Notes: generated by a model not told the origin, from the sequence alone. Counted from the first letter of the stretch, positions 29,934 through 41,507 are shown. The stretch: 64,000 bases of DNA from Symbiodinium natans (GCA_905221605.1 CAJNDS010002313.1:567001-631000), one strand, 5' to 3'. A program made the numbers and translations.

Positions 29934-31050
29934 GCGACCTCCTTCGGGGGGTTACGTGCTGCGGAAGGAAGGAAAAGAGATCTTGCGCAGAAGGAGACAA
30001 GAAAACATGGCTTGTGAGTTGGGTTGCAGGTGTAGATTCGGTACTGGAGCTTAGCAGCAATTTAGAGTAATGCAAGATTAGGGTTAGCGGCTGGTTCGCG
30101 GCTTTCTATACCGAGGGGGCATCAGATAGTCTGGGAGGTCGCCCCCCCCCCCCTCCCCTGCCTTCCCCCAGTGCATTTCCGGCACGCGCAGGCGCCGACC
30201 GCCAGACTGGATCAATCAAACAGCCGAGCGGTTTGGGAGGACGGGCGGGTGTTTGGAGTTTTGTTTCTGGGGCCAAGGTCAGCTTAGTCAGATATGAGGA
30301 CTCTTTCTCTCGGCGCTGTTTTTTTTGAGGGCACTTTTTGGACCTCCAGTCAGATGGCATCCTTGTATGATGTGGGTGGCGGTTGCATCTGCTCTTGCAC
30401 AGTGCTCATTACAGAACCGCCCCAGGACACGGCGGATTGAGTACACCCTGAAGCAGGCTCCCTTGAAATGGTGGATGATCAATGTCTCAGATTGTTGGGC
30501 ACTCGTACCTCGACGGTGGGACGTGCTACAGTAGCTGGTTCGAGTAGAGCATGTGGGCTTTTTTGGGGGAAGGGTTACGCTATGATCCGGTCGCGTCAAT
30601 GTAGAAGAGCAACTCCCCTCAGCAGGAAGGAAGGCGATGTTTGTTTGTGGTTTTTGTGGCTTCGGCGAAGTGGCTGGAGTTTGATTCCTGACCTCTAGCT
30701 CGAATCTCGTCACACTCCTAAATGCCAGCCAGCTAGGGCAAGAGGTAAGAGACCCCAACTGAGCTTGTTTGAGGTAGGCTTGCCTTGTTCATGCCTTTCT
30801 GTTCCAAAGCCTTAATTGATGCAAAATGAGGCCTTGTAAGCCCTGCCGGTATCAACCAGCACTGAAAGCGCGCGCGTTACCTCAGATGAAAATAAAGGAC
30901 ATGAGCATCAAGTCACACGCCAAAGCCTCCAGAAAGTGCGATGGCTAGGTAGCGGCTAGGTAGGTGGCAGACACACTTTCACAAGGGAAACTGCTGGAAC
31001 AATGCGTGAGCTCGTAGATTCGAGTGGCTTTCCAGGCCCTGCGGCTGGCA

Positions 31051-31275
31051 ATGGCGAGCTACAAGGGTAGATATGCTGGCCAGGGAGGGAGGGGAGGGGG
31101 TGCAGGGTACGAAAGATTTGGTCGTGAAGGGATGCACGGACGTGGCATCTATCAGCTTACTACGGGTGGGGTGCCGCTCGTCACTTCTGTCTACCCTGAG
31201 TATCGATGCTTGGCTTGTAACAGGGCCATAGAGATTTTCACGAAGGGGCCAAAAACCAAGCAGAAGCAGGCGTGA
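31051..31275 (+). CDS. Small Gly-rich open frame, hypothetical
   Basis: ATG 31051 to TGA, 74 aa: a glycine/arginine-rich start (GQGGRGGGAGYERFGREG) and a YRCLACNRAIEIF segment with one CxxC. The Gly/Arg run suggests RNA binding or disorder, but no family is recognised. It could be a terminal exon instead of a whole gene. Confidence 0.3.
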   Translation: MASYKGRYAGQGGRGGGAGYERFGREGMHGRGIYQLTTGGVPLVTSVYPEYRCLACNRAIEIFTKGPKTKQKQA

Positions 31276-31627
31276 ACTTGCCTGCAGCTGTTTGTGCTAG
31301 ATCGCCGGGGAATGCAAAGTCTGCAACAAAAGAAAGTGCCCAACCGTCATACCCTCGCAGATATATAGATGTATACATTATCATGAATTAAAACAAAAAT
31401 AAGTATACATGTATGTGTATATGTATATATATATATATACACATATACGTGTGTATACACATGCATGCACATACTATAGCATGCACGACCTGTGCGCCTG
31501 TGTAGGATCACTCAATATCTAGCTACCTATAATTAGCCAACGCCGCCATGCCGCTGCAGAAGCTTTCAGACGTGGCTCGTGCTGTGCCAGTTCCGAATGG
31601 ACAGTCCCAGCCGACACGAGGCTGCAT

Positions 31628-31725
31628 CTATATCCCCCTCTGGAATTATTATTTGTTTTTGTTTATATAATACGCGAGAGGACATTAAACATATTATTTT
31701 TATTCAGGTTCTAATGGGAGTATAG
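31628..31725. mobile_element. Element family H, copy 2
   Basis: CTATATCC at the left, GGGAGTATAG at the right, with inner TTAAACATATTATTTTTATT. Same length and order as the 19893 copy. Confidence 0.7.
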
Positions 31726-33956
31726 GCACAGAAGACATGCGCCTGCGCAAGCTGAGTAGGTCGCGCATGGGGCAACGTTGAGTGAGATGCAAGAGCGGCG
31801 CCAACCAAAACCAGAGGCCTCGGGCTTTCAAAGTAGGCCGAGGCAAGTGCCGGAGCGACAGCAATTATAGCCCCGAGGGCTCTAAACGGGCCTGAAGAAT
31901 GAAGCTGGAGCATCTTGCGCAAACGTTTGTGTCTGTGCTCGCAAGCGATTCGTCCAACAAGGGCCGCTACCAGCTCGGCTACAAAGATCTACCGCTGGAT
32001 CGAGTTTGCCAACAAAGGCAGAGCTTTAGCTGTATGTGCAGGGTCGTTGATTTGGGCGATGGGGAGGTTTCCAAAGGCACAAGTGCGCGGACGCGCATCA
32101 GGAATCTAAGTGCGTACTGTCTATGTCTACTTGGAGTTCATATCCCATTTTCATTCACACATTTTCCAAATACTTGCTGAAGCTGCCGGTCGCCGCAACA
32201 GTTGGCAGGTGAGCAGATCACGGAGTTTGATGAGAGCCACTTTCAGCTGCACCTCGACTTCTTATGCGTAGCCAATATGGTTACTACGGTCTTGTGACCA
32301 TGGCCACACACATACCGATCTCTGCAGACTACAGGCCTTCTTTATTTAAGCTAAGGCAAGGGCACTTTGAGTCGAACTCCTCGGAGGGCCATAAGACCTA
32401 CCAGGATCGGCTGCACAAGATGCTTCAATGCGGGACGTGCCTTCGGTGACTCCAAGAAAGGCCCATGAGGGTATAGGCCGTTATCATACAGTGTTTGGGT
32501 TCGCGAACGCGGTAATTAGGGTCCGAAAGCATCCGAGTTTGAGTGCAGGAGGCAGGAGGTAAGTGCATTCCCATGACCCCCTTGTGCCAGGACCGGCTTC
32601 GAAGCATCCACTTCCGCAAAGAAGCTGAGCAGTGCACATTGCAGATGTTTTGTAGGCGTTTTCGCGCTGTTCCGAATTTCAGGGTGCCGTCGAGATCCGT
32701 CGATGTGCGACAGCTGAGGAAGGCAAGACGAAAGCCGAAATCGCAAGGTGCCCTGGCACGTTTTGGGTTTAGGGTGTTGGCGGCAGTCATGAGCAGTGGA
32801 TGTCGAGACCACGTAGCTTCTCGTGAACTTGTGTTGACTCGTCAGTTGTTTGGACAGGTTGTGAGAGTGGCAGCTGACGCATAACGCACAAGGAGGAACC
32901 TTAACCTAGGCTTAGGTGTACCAGTGATCGAGGGAATTCAGGGTCTATTGGTGCTCGCACGTGATGAGCGCGGCACAAACATTCCCAGAGCCACGCTGAA
33001 GGTAGATTCAATTATGACCTCTACCTGCCTCGGCTTACAAAAGGTTTCCTGACCAAGCAGAGCCCCAGTTTCTGCGAAGGTTGCTAGGCCGGTCGGAGCA
33101 GTTCGTCGCCAAGTGGTGGCAGAAGGACGAGCGGGAGATTCCCCGCCCGTGGGGTGTTCACGAGCCCCCAGGCAAGAGAAGTTGAGAGGTTTGCGAGCGA
33201 TAATGCGGAGAATCAGGCAGCCAAGAAGGGAACTGCGACAATATGGCAAGAGTTTACAGGCGGTACACACCGAAAGCCGTACCTTTGCAAGAACCATGCT
33301 TCTGGCATGTCGATCTGACGGACGCTTGCTTCCCCATGTGCCGCATTTAGCGCCCAAAACCGAAAGTGGAACGAGCGACCATGCATGACAAGTAAGATGC
33401 TGCAGTGGGAAGTGCAGGCATACAATTGGGAACTGACAATTCGTAGACCTAAACCCAAGTGTAAACCAACAAGTTCTAGGCTCCCAAGCCCAGGTACATG
33501 TCCAAGGAGCTGGGGTCGAAGACGGCGACGAGTGAAGCCACACTCACTGAGACCTCCGGCACGACATGGCAGAACAATTTTTGAGGTCAATGTCCAGAGA
33601 AGATGGGGGATTAGGGATTGGGATTTCGAGGGAGGGAGGCCAGGAAGGGATGTGCGGGGGGGTGGGGGGGGGGTAGAGGCATCGTTTGGCGATTGTTGCG
33701 GATTTTCTCGAAGGTACGTGTAGGGCTGGGGGTTCTCTCCAAGTAAAATGGCCTTTGCCGCTTGCCCAAGCTCTCGTCCAACAGGAAGTGGTCTCGTGCA
33801 AAACAAAAAGAGAAACACCGGCGTTTTGCCTCTAAGGAATTCTAAGGACTAGGCCTCAAATCCTGTACCTCTCAACCTCAAACTCCCCATCATCCATCCT
33901 CCACCCTTTCAACGCGGCAAGTTTCTGTACACGTATCCAACCCAAAAGCCTTTTGA
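31726..33956. other. 2.2 kb without a supported gene
   Basis: One exon-like stretch after GTTGGCAG at about 32211 reads EQITEFDESHFQLHLDF but has no clear partner. A G-run is present at about 33656-33673. Confidence 0.45.
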
Positions 33957-34071
33957 ACCCTAAACCCTAAACCCTCCCTAGCAGTAAGCTCGCCCGAAAA
34001 GGAGTGGAGGGTTGAAAAAAACCCTAAACCCTAAACCCTATAAACCCTAAAAACCCTAAAAACCCTAAACC
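33957..34071 (-). repeat. CCCTAAA tracts (33957-33976 and 34019-34071)
   Basis: The second array has spacer variants with extra A (AAAACCCTAAAA). The first is preceded by CCTTTTGAACCC, the reverse complement of flank module GGGTTCAAAAAGG apart from one A. Confidence 0.9.
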
Positions 34072-34160
34072 GAAGGAACTCGGAGGTGACGACGGCCGCC
34101 TGGTGGCGGGACATCGAGGTTAGACGGAAGTACCATGTGGCGCCTCTGGGAAAGTATGGA

Positions 34161-34412
34161 GAGATTCTTTATAGGGGTTTTTCGAAAACAGGGGGTACCC
34201 TTTTTGGGGTTCCTTTAAAAGGATTCTAGAAAACAGATTTTAGGGGTTTTCCGAAAGTAGGTAAAAAAAAAACCTTTTTAGGTTCCTTTCAAAAGGATTC
34301 TACAGTATTTTGGGGGGTTTTCCGAAAATAGGGGGTACCCTTTTAAATGGATTCTACAGTATTTTGGGGGGTATTTCAGGGGGTACCCCTACTTTCGGAA
34401 ATCCTCATTTCC
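34161..34412. repeat. Tandem repeat block, 3-4 diverged units of about 55-80 bp
   Basis: Units share GGATTCTA, TTTTAGGGG or TTTTGGGGGG, TTTTCCGAAA, GGGGGTACCC and a GGTTCCTTT(C/A)AAAA end. The last unit ends with CTACTTTCGGAAA, the inverse of TTTCCGAAAGTAG inside the block, so the founder probably had inverted ends. Confidence 0.75.
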
Positions 34413-35000
34413 TTTTTTAAAGGTCTGCTGACGCGAATTTTGTGGGTTTTCATTGGGGCTCCCAGCTAAGGATCCTGACGTCTATGACGAGCTCCTGAAC
34501 AACACGGAGACAATGCGTATAGAGGTAGATAGATAAGATGCTACGTGGGCTATGCCGCTCATGGGTGAAGGCTTTCTGGTCAAAGTTCGCTGGGCCATCC
34601 AACCCGGTGTTGTTCACTCGGAGGGTCTACAGGCGTCATGTGAGAGGAAGCTGCAAGGGGAATAGGGCGAGGAGTAAATCTCGTTCGTATAATTATGCCC
34701 TGCAACGCAAGAGGAGTGGAAGTCGAACGCAGCCCGCACACGAGACTTCTCGACTGGTGCCTCCCACGTCAAGTACGACAAGGAGCCGTCGATCAGTTCT
34801 CAGGGGCACAAAGATGGTTGACAACCCTGGTGCGACTAATAGGGGAGTTAGGCCAGTTCCAGTTGTTCCCAAGGAACCCTACGAGGAAAGCTAGTTTCCT
34901 CAGTACCACAACTAGCATGAGGGGCTCTAGCCTGCCGTGTCGTGCAGTCGCCGGTGATGGAGTGGGGCCGGGGGGTGGGTGGGTTAAGATAAACATGATA

Positions 35001-35071
35001 TCCTAAACCCTAAATCCTAACTCCTAAACCCCAAACCCCAAACCCTAAACCCTAAAAAAAAAACCCTAAAC
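35001..35071 (-). repeat. Imperfect CCCTAAA tract
   Basis: About nine units with T, C and A-run variants. It ends CCCTAAACAG and is followed after about 30 bases by an exon-like segment. Confidence 0.9.
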
Positions 35072-35100
35072 AGAGGGTGACCTGGCGCATCCTTTGCTAG

Positions 35101-35194
35101 GTACCCCATCTCACATCCTGGAGTATCTCAGTATGACACACAAGGAGGGCAAGATGAAGCTGCAGGGCAACCAGAGTGCCAAGTACACCAAAGG
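35101..35194 (+). CDS. Putative exon, unknown protein
   Basis: After TTTGCTAG the frame is open for about 31 codons: TPSHILEYLSMTHKEGKMKL then QGNQSAKYTK. Codon use and length look coding; no family recognised. A CCCTAAA tract precedes it. Confidence 0.4.
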
Positions 35195-37078
35195 CGGGCA
35201 TCCGAGACATCTGAGCAGGAGAATCTTGCGTCTACAGTAATATCTATAGAAGTGTTCGGACTGGGCTTCTATGAACAGGCTCTGAGTGCGAAGAGTCGGG
35301 GATGAGTGGAGGGGAGCATCTCATACGCGCAGTGGAAGCTCGCACGCGGAATCTCGCGCCCCACCAAGGCCCCCAAAAAATGGCCCAACATGCAAACCGC
35401 ACACTCCATCAATCCCTGACGTAAAGCTTCAGACTCTCAGAGATGCCAAAACTCACCAGCCCCCAGACCCCAAGACGCAGAATTGGCAGGCCCATGAGTC
35501 CTGGTAGACATCTATAGACACACTGCTTTCGATACCGGGTGCAAAGCAGAGGCTCATCACCGGCCTTCGACAAGATGCTTCAGAAGTTTTTCTCCGAGTG
35601 CACCAACCGAATCTCTGGAGTTGTAGATTTCAAGGCGCTCAAAGGGTGAATTATTTATGGGCTCGTAGGGTTCAGTGTAGCACGGAGTAGGGGAAAAACA
35701 ATGCAAGTAGATGAGAGATGGCCTCTGACAAAAAATGTTTTTCATATCTCATCGTGGAGATAGCAGCCCAGTAACAGTGCCGAGCCGCACTCTGCGAAGG
35801 GATGGGCCCAGCCTGTGAAGCCGAAGTGAAGGTATGGTCTCGCGGAGCGGACGTCGGGCATCGCCCTGAACTGGTATCCCGACGCCAAGCTGCAGACTTC
35901 ATCTCCATCACGAAGGGAATTCGCGCCCAGCGGCAACCTAGGTTAGGAAGCCCTAAAGTCCCTAAACAGGGCATGGGCGAGATAATGGTCTCACGTGATC
36001 CCTCGAGTTCCGTGGGAGAGCTGAGCAGGTGGCACGAGCCTTGTCTACCCCCCGATAAAACTCCTCCGTCTTCGGACCATCGAGGACGGTGACTCCGTTC
36101 TGGGCAGCCACCGCTGCCTGGCATTGCTGGGATTTGTTGAGCTTATGCGAGTGTTTTCCACAGCCCGTTTTTAACAGAAGGGTTCGCCGTGTGGCCCGCG
36201 TTATGGAAATGCACACAGTGTCACTCTTTTAGGCAAGGGGCGGTTCATTCGACGGTCGTCGACACCGCGATTAGGGACGGGAGTAGACTTTCGCCCCTTT
36301 TCAAGCAGGATTCAAGCAGGTGCTTATTGGAGTGCGTGGCCTAATTACACATGCCCTGGTGCATTGATGGCTGGGCTGCTCCAAGCCGTTGCGGTTTAAC
36401 GGGGAATTTGAACCCAAATCAAACCAGAGCACGAAGGTTTGGACGGCTTGAGATTTTGTAGGAGCATAGGATTCAGTTTTCAGCAAGTGCATCACACCAT
36501 ATCACAGCCCCCTGTGAGGCCATGACTGCTGGACTGCGCTCTTCTCCTTCGGCCACGAGCGCATTCTGACGATTCCCGGCCCAGCAGGTGAGAACACCTA
36601 GCCAGCTCAAGCTTCCGGCGAAGCTCTATAGCTACTGGGCTTCCGGGCCCCATAAGCTGCTCTTTGCCAAGAGTATTCTGTAAAGTCCAAGATGGGCCTG
36701 CCATGCTACCAAGCGTTGACATCAGAAACCCTGCCACCTCTCGCGGCCAAGGATCGACAAGACGCCGCTTCTGCTTCAAGACTGCGACTTTGACATTTTG
36801 ACCTCCGGTTTGTGCACATGGAAGTTGGCTTTGTAGACATGGTTGTTGGCATGGACATCGTCTGCCACCCCAAACCCTGATGCGAACGGCATGCAGTTCC
36901 CCAGCTCGCAAGCGGCTTCACTGTCGCCGGCCCGCGTTTTAAAGCACCGAATCGCAGAATACCCAAGAGCAGCACGACCCAGAAAACCCTGTACAAATCA
37001 GCTTTGAGCAGCAGGTCAGTGGTCTGGCCAGCCGTACTCTGAAGCTGCATTCATAAACTCCATAAAGGCCCCCCGAAA
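35195..37078. other. 1.9 kb without a supported gene
   Basis: One exon-like stretch near 35566-35647 (FDKMLQKFFSECTNRISG) lacks a clear partner. No tract or TIR element seen. Confidence 0.45.
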
Positions 37079-37121
37079 TCCTAAACCCTAAGCCCTATAC
37101 CCTATACCCTAAACCCTAAAC
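37079..37121 (-). repeat. CCCTAAA tract before the oxygenase exon
   Basis: About six units with TATACC variants, ending about 20 bases before the AG at 37141-37142. Confidence 0.9.
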
Positions 37122-37142
37122 TCTGCATGGAAGCTCCTTAAG

Positions 37143-37560
37143 GCGACCTGGTCATCTTCGGCACCCAGCGGCATGGCGTACCGAAGATGCCCGAGATCAA
37201 GGCCGGGAGGAGTTTAGGGTTTAGGGTTAGGGTTTAGGGTTTAGGGTTTAGGGCTCTCCTCAATCATGCCCCTTTCACTGCCTGCCGGCGTAAGGCCCTC
37301 GAAACTCTGTTGAAGGTAGCTTTGGGGGGAGTGGTCTGGGAAGGGTTGAGTGCACAAGAGCAAGAAGAGCTTATTTCGCTTCAAGTGCTTTGTTGAGGGA
37401 GCCCCGTGCATAGGAGCTTGGGGTGAAGCGCCTGTTTTCTGAGACGCTGTATTTTAGAGGCTTCGGGTAGAGAATGGGCCTGCTTGTCGTCCAGGGCGGG
37501 CGCATCACCGTGCCGATCTTCTTCTACCCGACCCACATGCAGATGAAGAAGTGGCCTTGT
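37143..37560 (+). CDS. 2OG-Fe(II) oxygenase-like C-terminal part, exons 37143-37201 and 37495 to about 37560
   Basis: Exon 1 reads GDLVIFGTQRHGVPKMPEIK and exon 2 GGRITVPIFFYPTHMQMKKW. A GC-AG intron (37202-37494) joins them in frame. The HGVP histidine and the GGRITV arginine fit the third iron ligand and the 2-oxoglutarate-binding arginine of double-stranded beta-helix dioxygenases; the upstream H-x-D exon was not found. The substrate is unknown; an AlkB-like or other nucleic-acid or protein dioxygenase is possible. The intron starts with a TTTAGGG tract and the previous one ends with CCCTAAA. The terminal exon at 37997 may belong to this gene. Confidence 0.55.
37210..37251 (+). repeat. TTTAGGG tract at the 5' end of the oxygenase intron
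   Basis: Starts 8 bases after the GC donor (37202); about six units, one lacking two T. Confidence 0.92.
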
Positions 37561-37700
37561 CCTCCCATTCACAGTGCGACGTGCGGTTTGGGGGTCGGAA
37601 GGCTCAGAGCCATGGTTCGAAAATCGACTTGGGCTGGACAGAGTCTAGTTAGGGGCATGGAGGGGCACCTCCGACGACTTGTCGTCACAACCCCAGAGGC

Positions 37701-37832
37701 CCCTAAACCCTAAACCGTAAACCCTAAACCCTAAACCCTAAACCCTAAACCCTAAACCCTAAACCCTAAACCCTAAACCCTAAACCCTAAACCCTAAACC
37801 CTAAACCCTAAACCCAACAACCCCTAAACCCT
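37701..37832 (-). repeat. Long CCCTAAA tract, about 18 units
   Basis: The longest array in the window, nearly perfect apart from one CCGTAAA and a disrupted end (CCCAACAACCCCTAAACCCTT). Confidence 0.97.
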
Positions 37833-37977
37833 TACCTGAACTGGCAGCTAGTGGGTGAGATCTGGGCTCCCAAGCAGAACCAGAAAGGAACAGCCAATTC
37901 TGTCCCATGGTACTTACGTGTGATGTTCCCCTGCAGTGCGACTTTGATTAGCTAGGCAGGTAGCCAAATAAATTCAC

Positions 37978-37993
37978 CCTAAACCCTAAACCC
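37978..37993 (-). repeat. CCCTAAA tract running into an acceptor
   Basis: Two units ending CCCAAG at 37996. It is preceded by AGCTAGGCAGGTAGCCAAA (37950-37968), a variant of the module at 22243 and 49149. Confidence 0.85.
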
Positions 37994-37996
37994 AAG

Positions 37997-38149
37997 TATG
38001 GGATAGAGTGTGCCTCGCCTGGCGTGCCCGAGTGTGAGCGATTAAACCTCACCCCGCAAGCTTTCCGGCCCGAATCCTACCTCAGGCAATGGCAGACCCT
38101 CACCGATCCTGAAGACCCGCGTCGTTCCGCGGAGCTGGCGAAGCTGTAG
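37997..38149 (+). CDS. Putative terminal exon, 50 codons, unknown protein
   Basis: Open from CCCAAG to TAG at 38147. It includes YGIECASPGVPECERLNL and QAFRPESYLRQWQTLTDP, then a charged helical end (EDPRRSAELAKL). It could finish the 2OG-oxygenase-like gene, but the intermediate exons are unresolved. TTTAGGG-like sequence follows at 38163-38178. Confidence 0.45.
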   Translation, partial: YGIECASPGVPECERLNLTPQAFRPESYLRQWQTLTDPEDPRRSAELAKL

Positions 38150-41100
38150 CTTTGACGGGTTCAGGGTTTAGGGTTTCTGGTAGAGCTCGTGGGGTCAAGG
38201 GTTTCGGGTGTAGGGTATAGGGCTTAGGGACGAAAGAAAGGGTTTAGGAAACCGTAACCGTAACCCTCAAACCCTAAGGTTGGAGTTCGGGTTTTTTTTG
38301 GATTGCGGGTGCGAGGCAGTCTACGCATCAGCTGGGCAGCGACACGGTGAGCCAGGCGCTGTGGAGCGTCTTGATGCCATTACTCCACGTGTTAAGACGC
38401 AGGCTCGAGTAGCCTTCTCTTCTTAGTCTTCTGTGTACTATTGCTACGATTATAAATTTTAAGACTATAACATTTCAAAAGAAAACAGTCCGTATTATTG
38501 TTAGTTGTTTTTTTCGGTGTGTGGGGGGCGGGGGGGGTTGAGATCGAGGTCGAGTCTGAACACCGGCAAAAGAAGGTATTCTCAATCGTGCTCACAAGTT
38601 GGCTGCCCGAAAATACAGCATCCAGGCGCCAGCCCTATATGCCATATGCTGTGGACAATAAAGTTTAAATTCCCCTGGGATTCTGGGTTCACCCTACATC
38701 CACGCCCTGCCCTGAACCAAGGCGACCCCCAGCGCAGTTTAGCTCTGGAGCAGTTGCTGCAGCGACTCGCAGCATAGCAAGGGCATGAGAATTAGAAGGA
38801 GGTTCCAGGTTGAAGGTGCCAGGTTCAAACTCAGCAATGTATGAGTCGTTGGTGAGGTCTTCTAGTAGAGTCTATCTGACTTGTGTTAAAGTACCACCAC
38901 GGCAAGTTAGGGAGGGTGGCGCTGATCGTGAACATACCGCCCCGCCGTTCGCAGCAGCACCTTTTGCAGGGCTTTCATGGAGTTTAGGGGTTTGGGCTTT
39001 GGAAGGCCACACATGATCCGACATGGCTGAGGCTAGGCTTCGAAGAGGGCGCCTCTCGCAACGCACTGCAGGCAAGCACGCTGAGTGCCATGCCAGAGCC
39101 TACAGCCCTGATGAACACTTCCGTGTCCAGTGCATGTGACTCACATGGGGGTTTGCGATATGAGGGGTACCTTATGGGGGGGGGGGCGAGGGGGTCCTAC
39201 TATTTGGGGGTCGGTATTAGGGCTCCCATATTTTCGTAAACCCCCAACATGGCACGGAAACAGACAGGAGACGTGAGCCTTGCTGTAAGTAGGGGCTCGG
39301 TGCTGTGTCACTGCCAGGCTGCGGGCTTCGATGCAGAGCAGGTGGCGAGTCGATGTGGTTGCCTTTTTTTCGGCCTTCCTCGTGAGATGTTTGCGTTTCA
39401 TGAGCATGTGTTAAAGTTTATCTCTTCTTTCTTGCAGGTTAGTGAGGTCATGGTAGCTGTTTGGCTATGTACTCGTACATCTTGCAGTATGTACCTTCAC
39501 CCTGGCTGAAGAGCGTCCCCGTATCCTTTCCGCACCAAGCATTGCAACCCCTGCAAGTACATTCAAGTCAACGGCATTGGGAAAAAGAAGTCTGACCTAA
39601 ACCCTATAGTATATAAACAGCAAATGCCACCACCTAACAAAATTTTCCATTTTATCTTTTTTGGCAAGCCCAATCTTCGACTATCTGTTTGCCAGGCTGC
39701 CGAATTGCTGCTCCTTGCTGGTGCTGGTGGGCTCGATCTGATGATGGGCAGCGCCGAGGCCGTAACAGAGTTTGGGGTGGGGCGCGTGTGGTTCAACGCA
39801 GTTCTATCACTCTACCACAGGAGACTCTGCGGAGAATGTAGCAACTTTCGTGTTTCGTTGTTCGTGCCGGTGTGCTGGGAGACATTGCAGTAATCTGGTG
39901 ACACCGAGTCTCACCAAGATTTGGTGCCAACCATGAATCAGCGGCTGTTGTGGGCGCATGGTTTGGGGGAGCCCCCTCCTGCAAGTCTCCGGCACAGCGT
40001 ACGACATCTTCACGTTGATGGTTCAAATTGTTGCCGAGCCCGTGTTCTGCAGCAAAGCGAACACTTTCTCACTTGTGAATTTTGTCTGCGCCAGGAGCCC
40101 ATGCCTATGCAGAGCGAGCTCGAGGCGGCGCGGCAGACAAATGCAAAGCGCAAATCAAGTGGTGTATGCATATACACAGAGATAGATGGATAGACTCTGA
40201 TTCTACCACGCAGGCTCGCAGGCATTTTGGTAGAGATTCTTTTGCGGTGCGGCATATCGATGCGATCATGTTCTGCCGATTGCTGGCCGACAGTCCGAAG
40301 TTCTCAACCAGACAGTAACTTCTTCGAAGACAAACCTTGAGACCCCGTCACATCCATATACAAATATATACTGGCATTCCAAACCTCAACGTTACTTGGC
40401 GAGGACGTGCCCTCCTCTAGCTCATCAAGCGCCGTGCTCCGCAGCACGCGCTGGGCCAAGCGAGGGCCGTCTACAGCAGAGGCCTGGCACTAGAAAGCAT
40501 AGGTTTCCATGCGACGCGTAGTCGGGCAGTGCAATTTCTCTGAAGTTTGTGCTTGCAGCAGGCAGTTTACAATTCTTTCCCGGGTAGATGCGCGCATATC
40601 TCAAGCACGTCAAAGCAGCTGCAAGCTGGGCATTCGCGAAGACTACGAAAGACAGCGCACGCGCTAAAAGCTCCACTCTCTGAAACCAACACCCTATGCC
40701 TTTGGACGTCAATGTCCACAATTACACATATTTTTTGTACATGTGTATATATATATATGTATGTATATGTATATCTGTATGAATGATACTTATCCACCAA
40801 CCACCCGTCATCCTCAATACCATATCTACTAGGGCTTCTTGGGTCTCCGCCGCGTTGGCGCCAGACGTGCTCAGGCACAACACGCACCATATCCTGGACC
40901 TGCCCTGGAGTATCATTGTTTCCGCGAATGTCCGGCGCAGTCATCCACTTTCATGAGAGCGGAGGCATAAGCGAGGGCCGAAGCGAGGGCCGAAGCACAT
41001 GTCCGAAGGAGCGGCTACACACCGAAACCATAAGCTCATTGCGAAGCCATAGCAGCAGAGCTGACAACTCAAGCGTAAACAATACCTTCTACCTTGGAGT

Positions 41101-41507
41101 TGGCCTTTCGACACAAAATCAATCGCCAGAAGTCTCAAACCGGCGGCAGCAGAACAGAAGACGAAACACGCACCCTCTGACGTGTTACTTCATGAGGGGC
41201 TTAGGATTTAGGATTTAGGACTGACTTAGGCTTTGGGCTTTGGGGTTTAAGGCTTCCGGTATTGCAGTGTGGGAAGCAAGTGGTGGGCGTGGACCAGCTA
41301 GGACTTTGCCGACGGCTGGGTTCTTGGAGCCAGTAGCAAATAGGGCTTCGAAGGCAAGAACGCCAGATTTCGCCCAAAAACACCAGATTTACACAACAAC
41401 GCAAAGTTTTGCCCAAAAGCGCCAGACGTCGCCCCAACCGCTGGTCTCACAAGCAGTTTGAACACAAAATCTTGAAAAATGCCGGGTCTCTCGTAGAATG
41501 CCAGAAA
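38150..41507. other. 3.4 kb without a supported gene; repeats
   Basis: Contains a family E fragment (CCTACTATTTGGGGG, about 39196-39210) beside a G-run, an AT-rich TATATGTATG block (about 40742-40775), and a 12-bp minisatellite GCGAGGGCCGAA (about 40971-40999). Open frames lack motifs. Confidence 0.5.

Larger units (their letters stand above)
27811..31050. other. 3.2 kb without a supported gene; repeats
   Basis: Contains a tandem duplication (28828-28921), degenerate TTTAGGG/CTTAGGG (29048-29096, 29226-29240), a diverged family H piece (29361-29415), (GA)n (29898-29928) and a C-run (about 30142-30156). Open frames lack motifs and splice partners. Confidence 0.55.
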
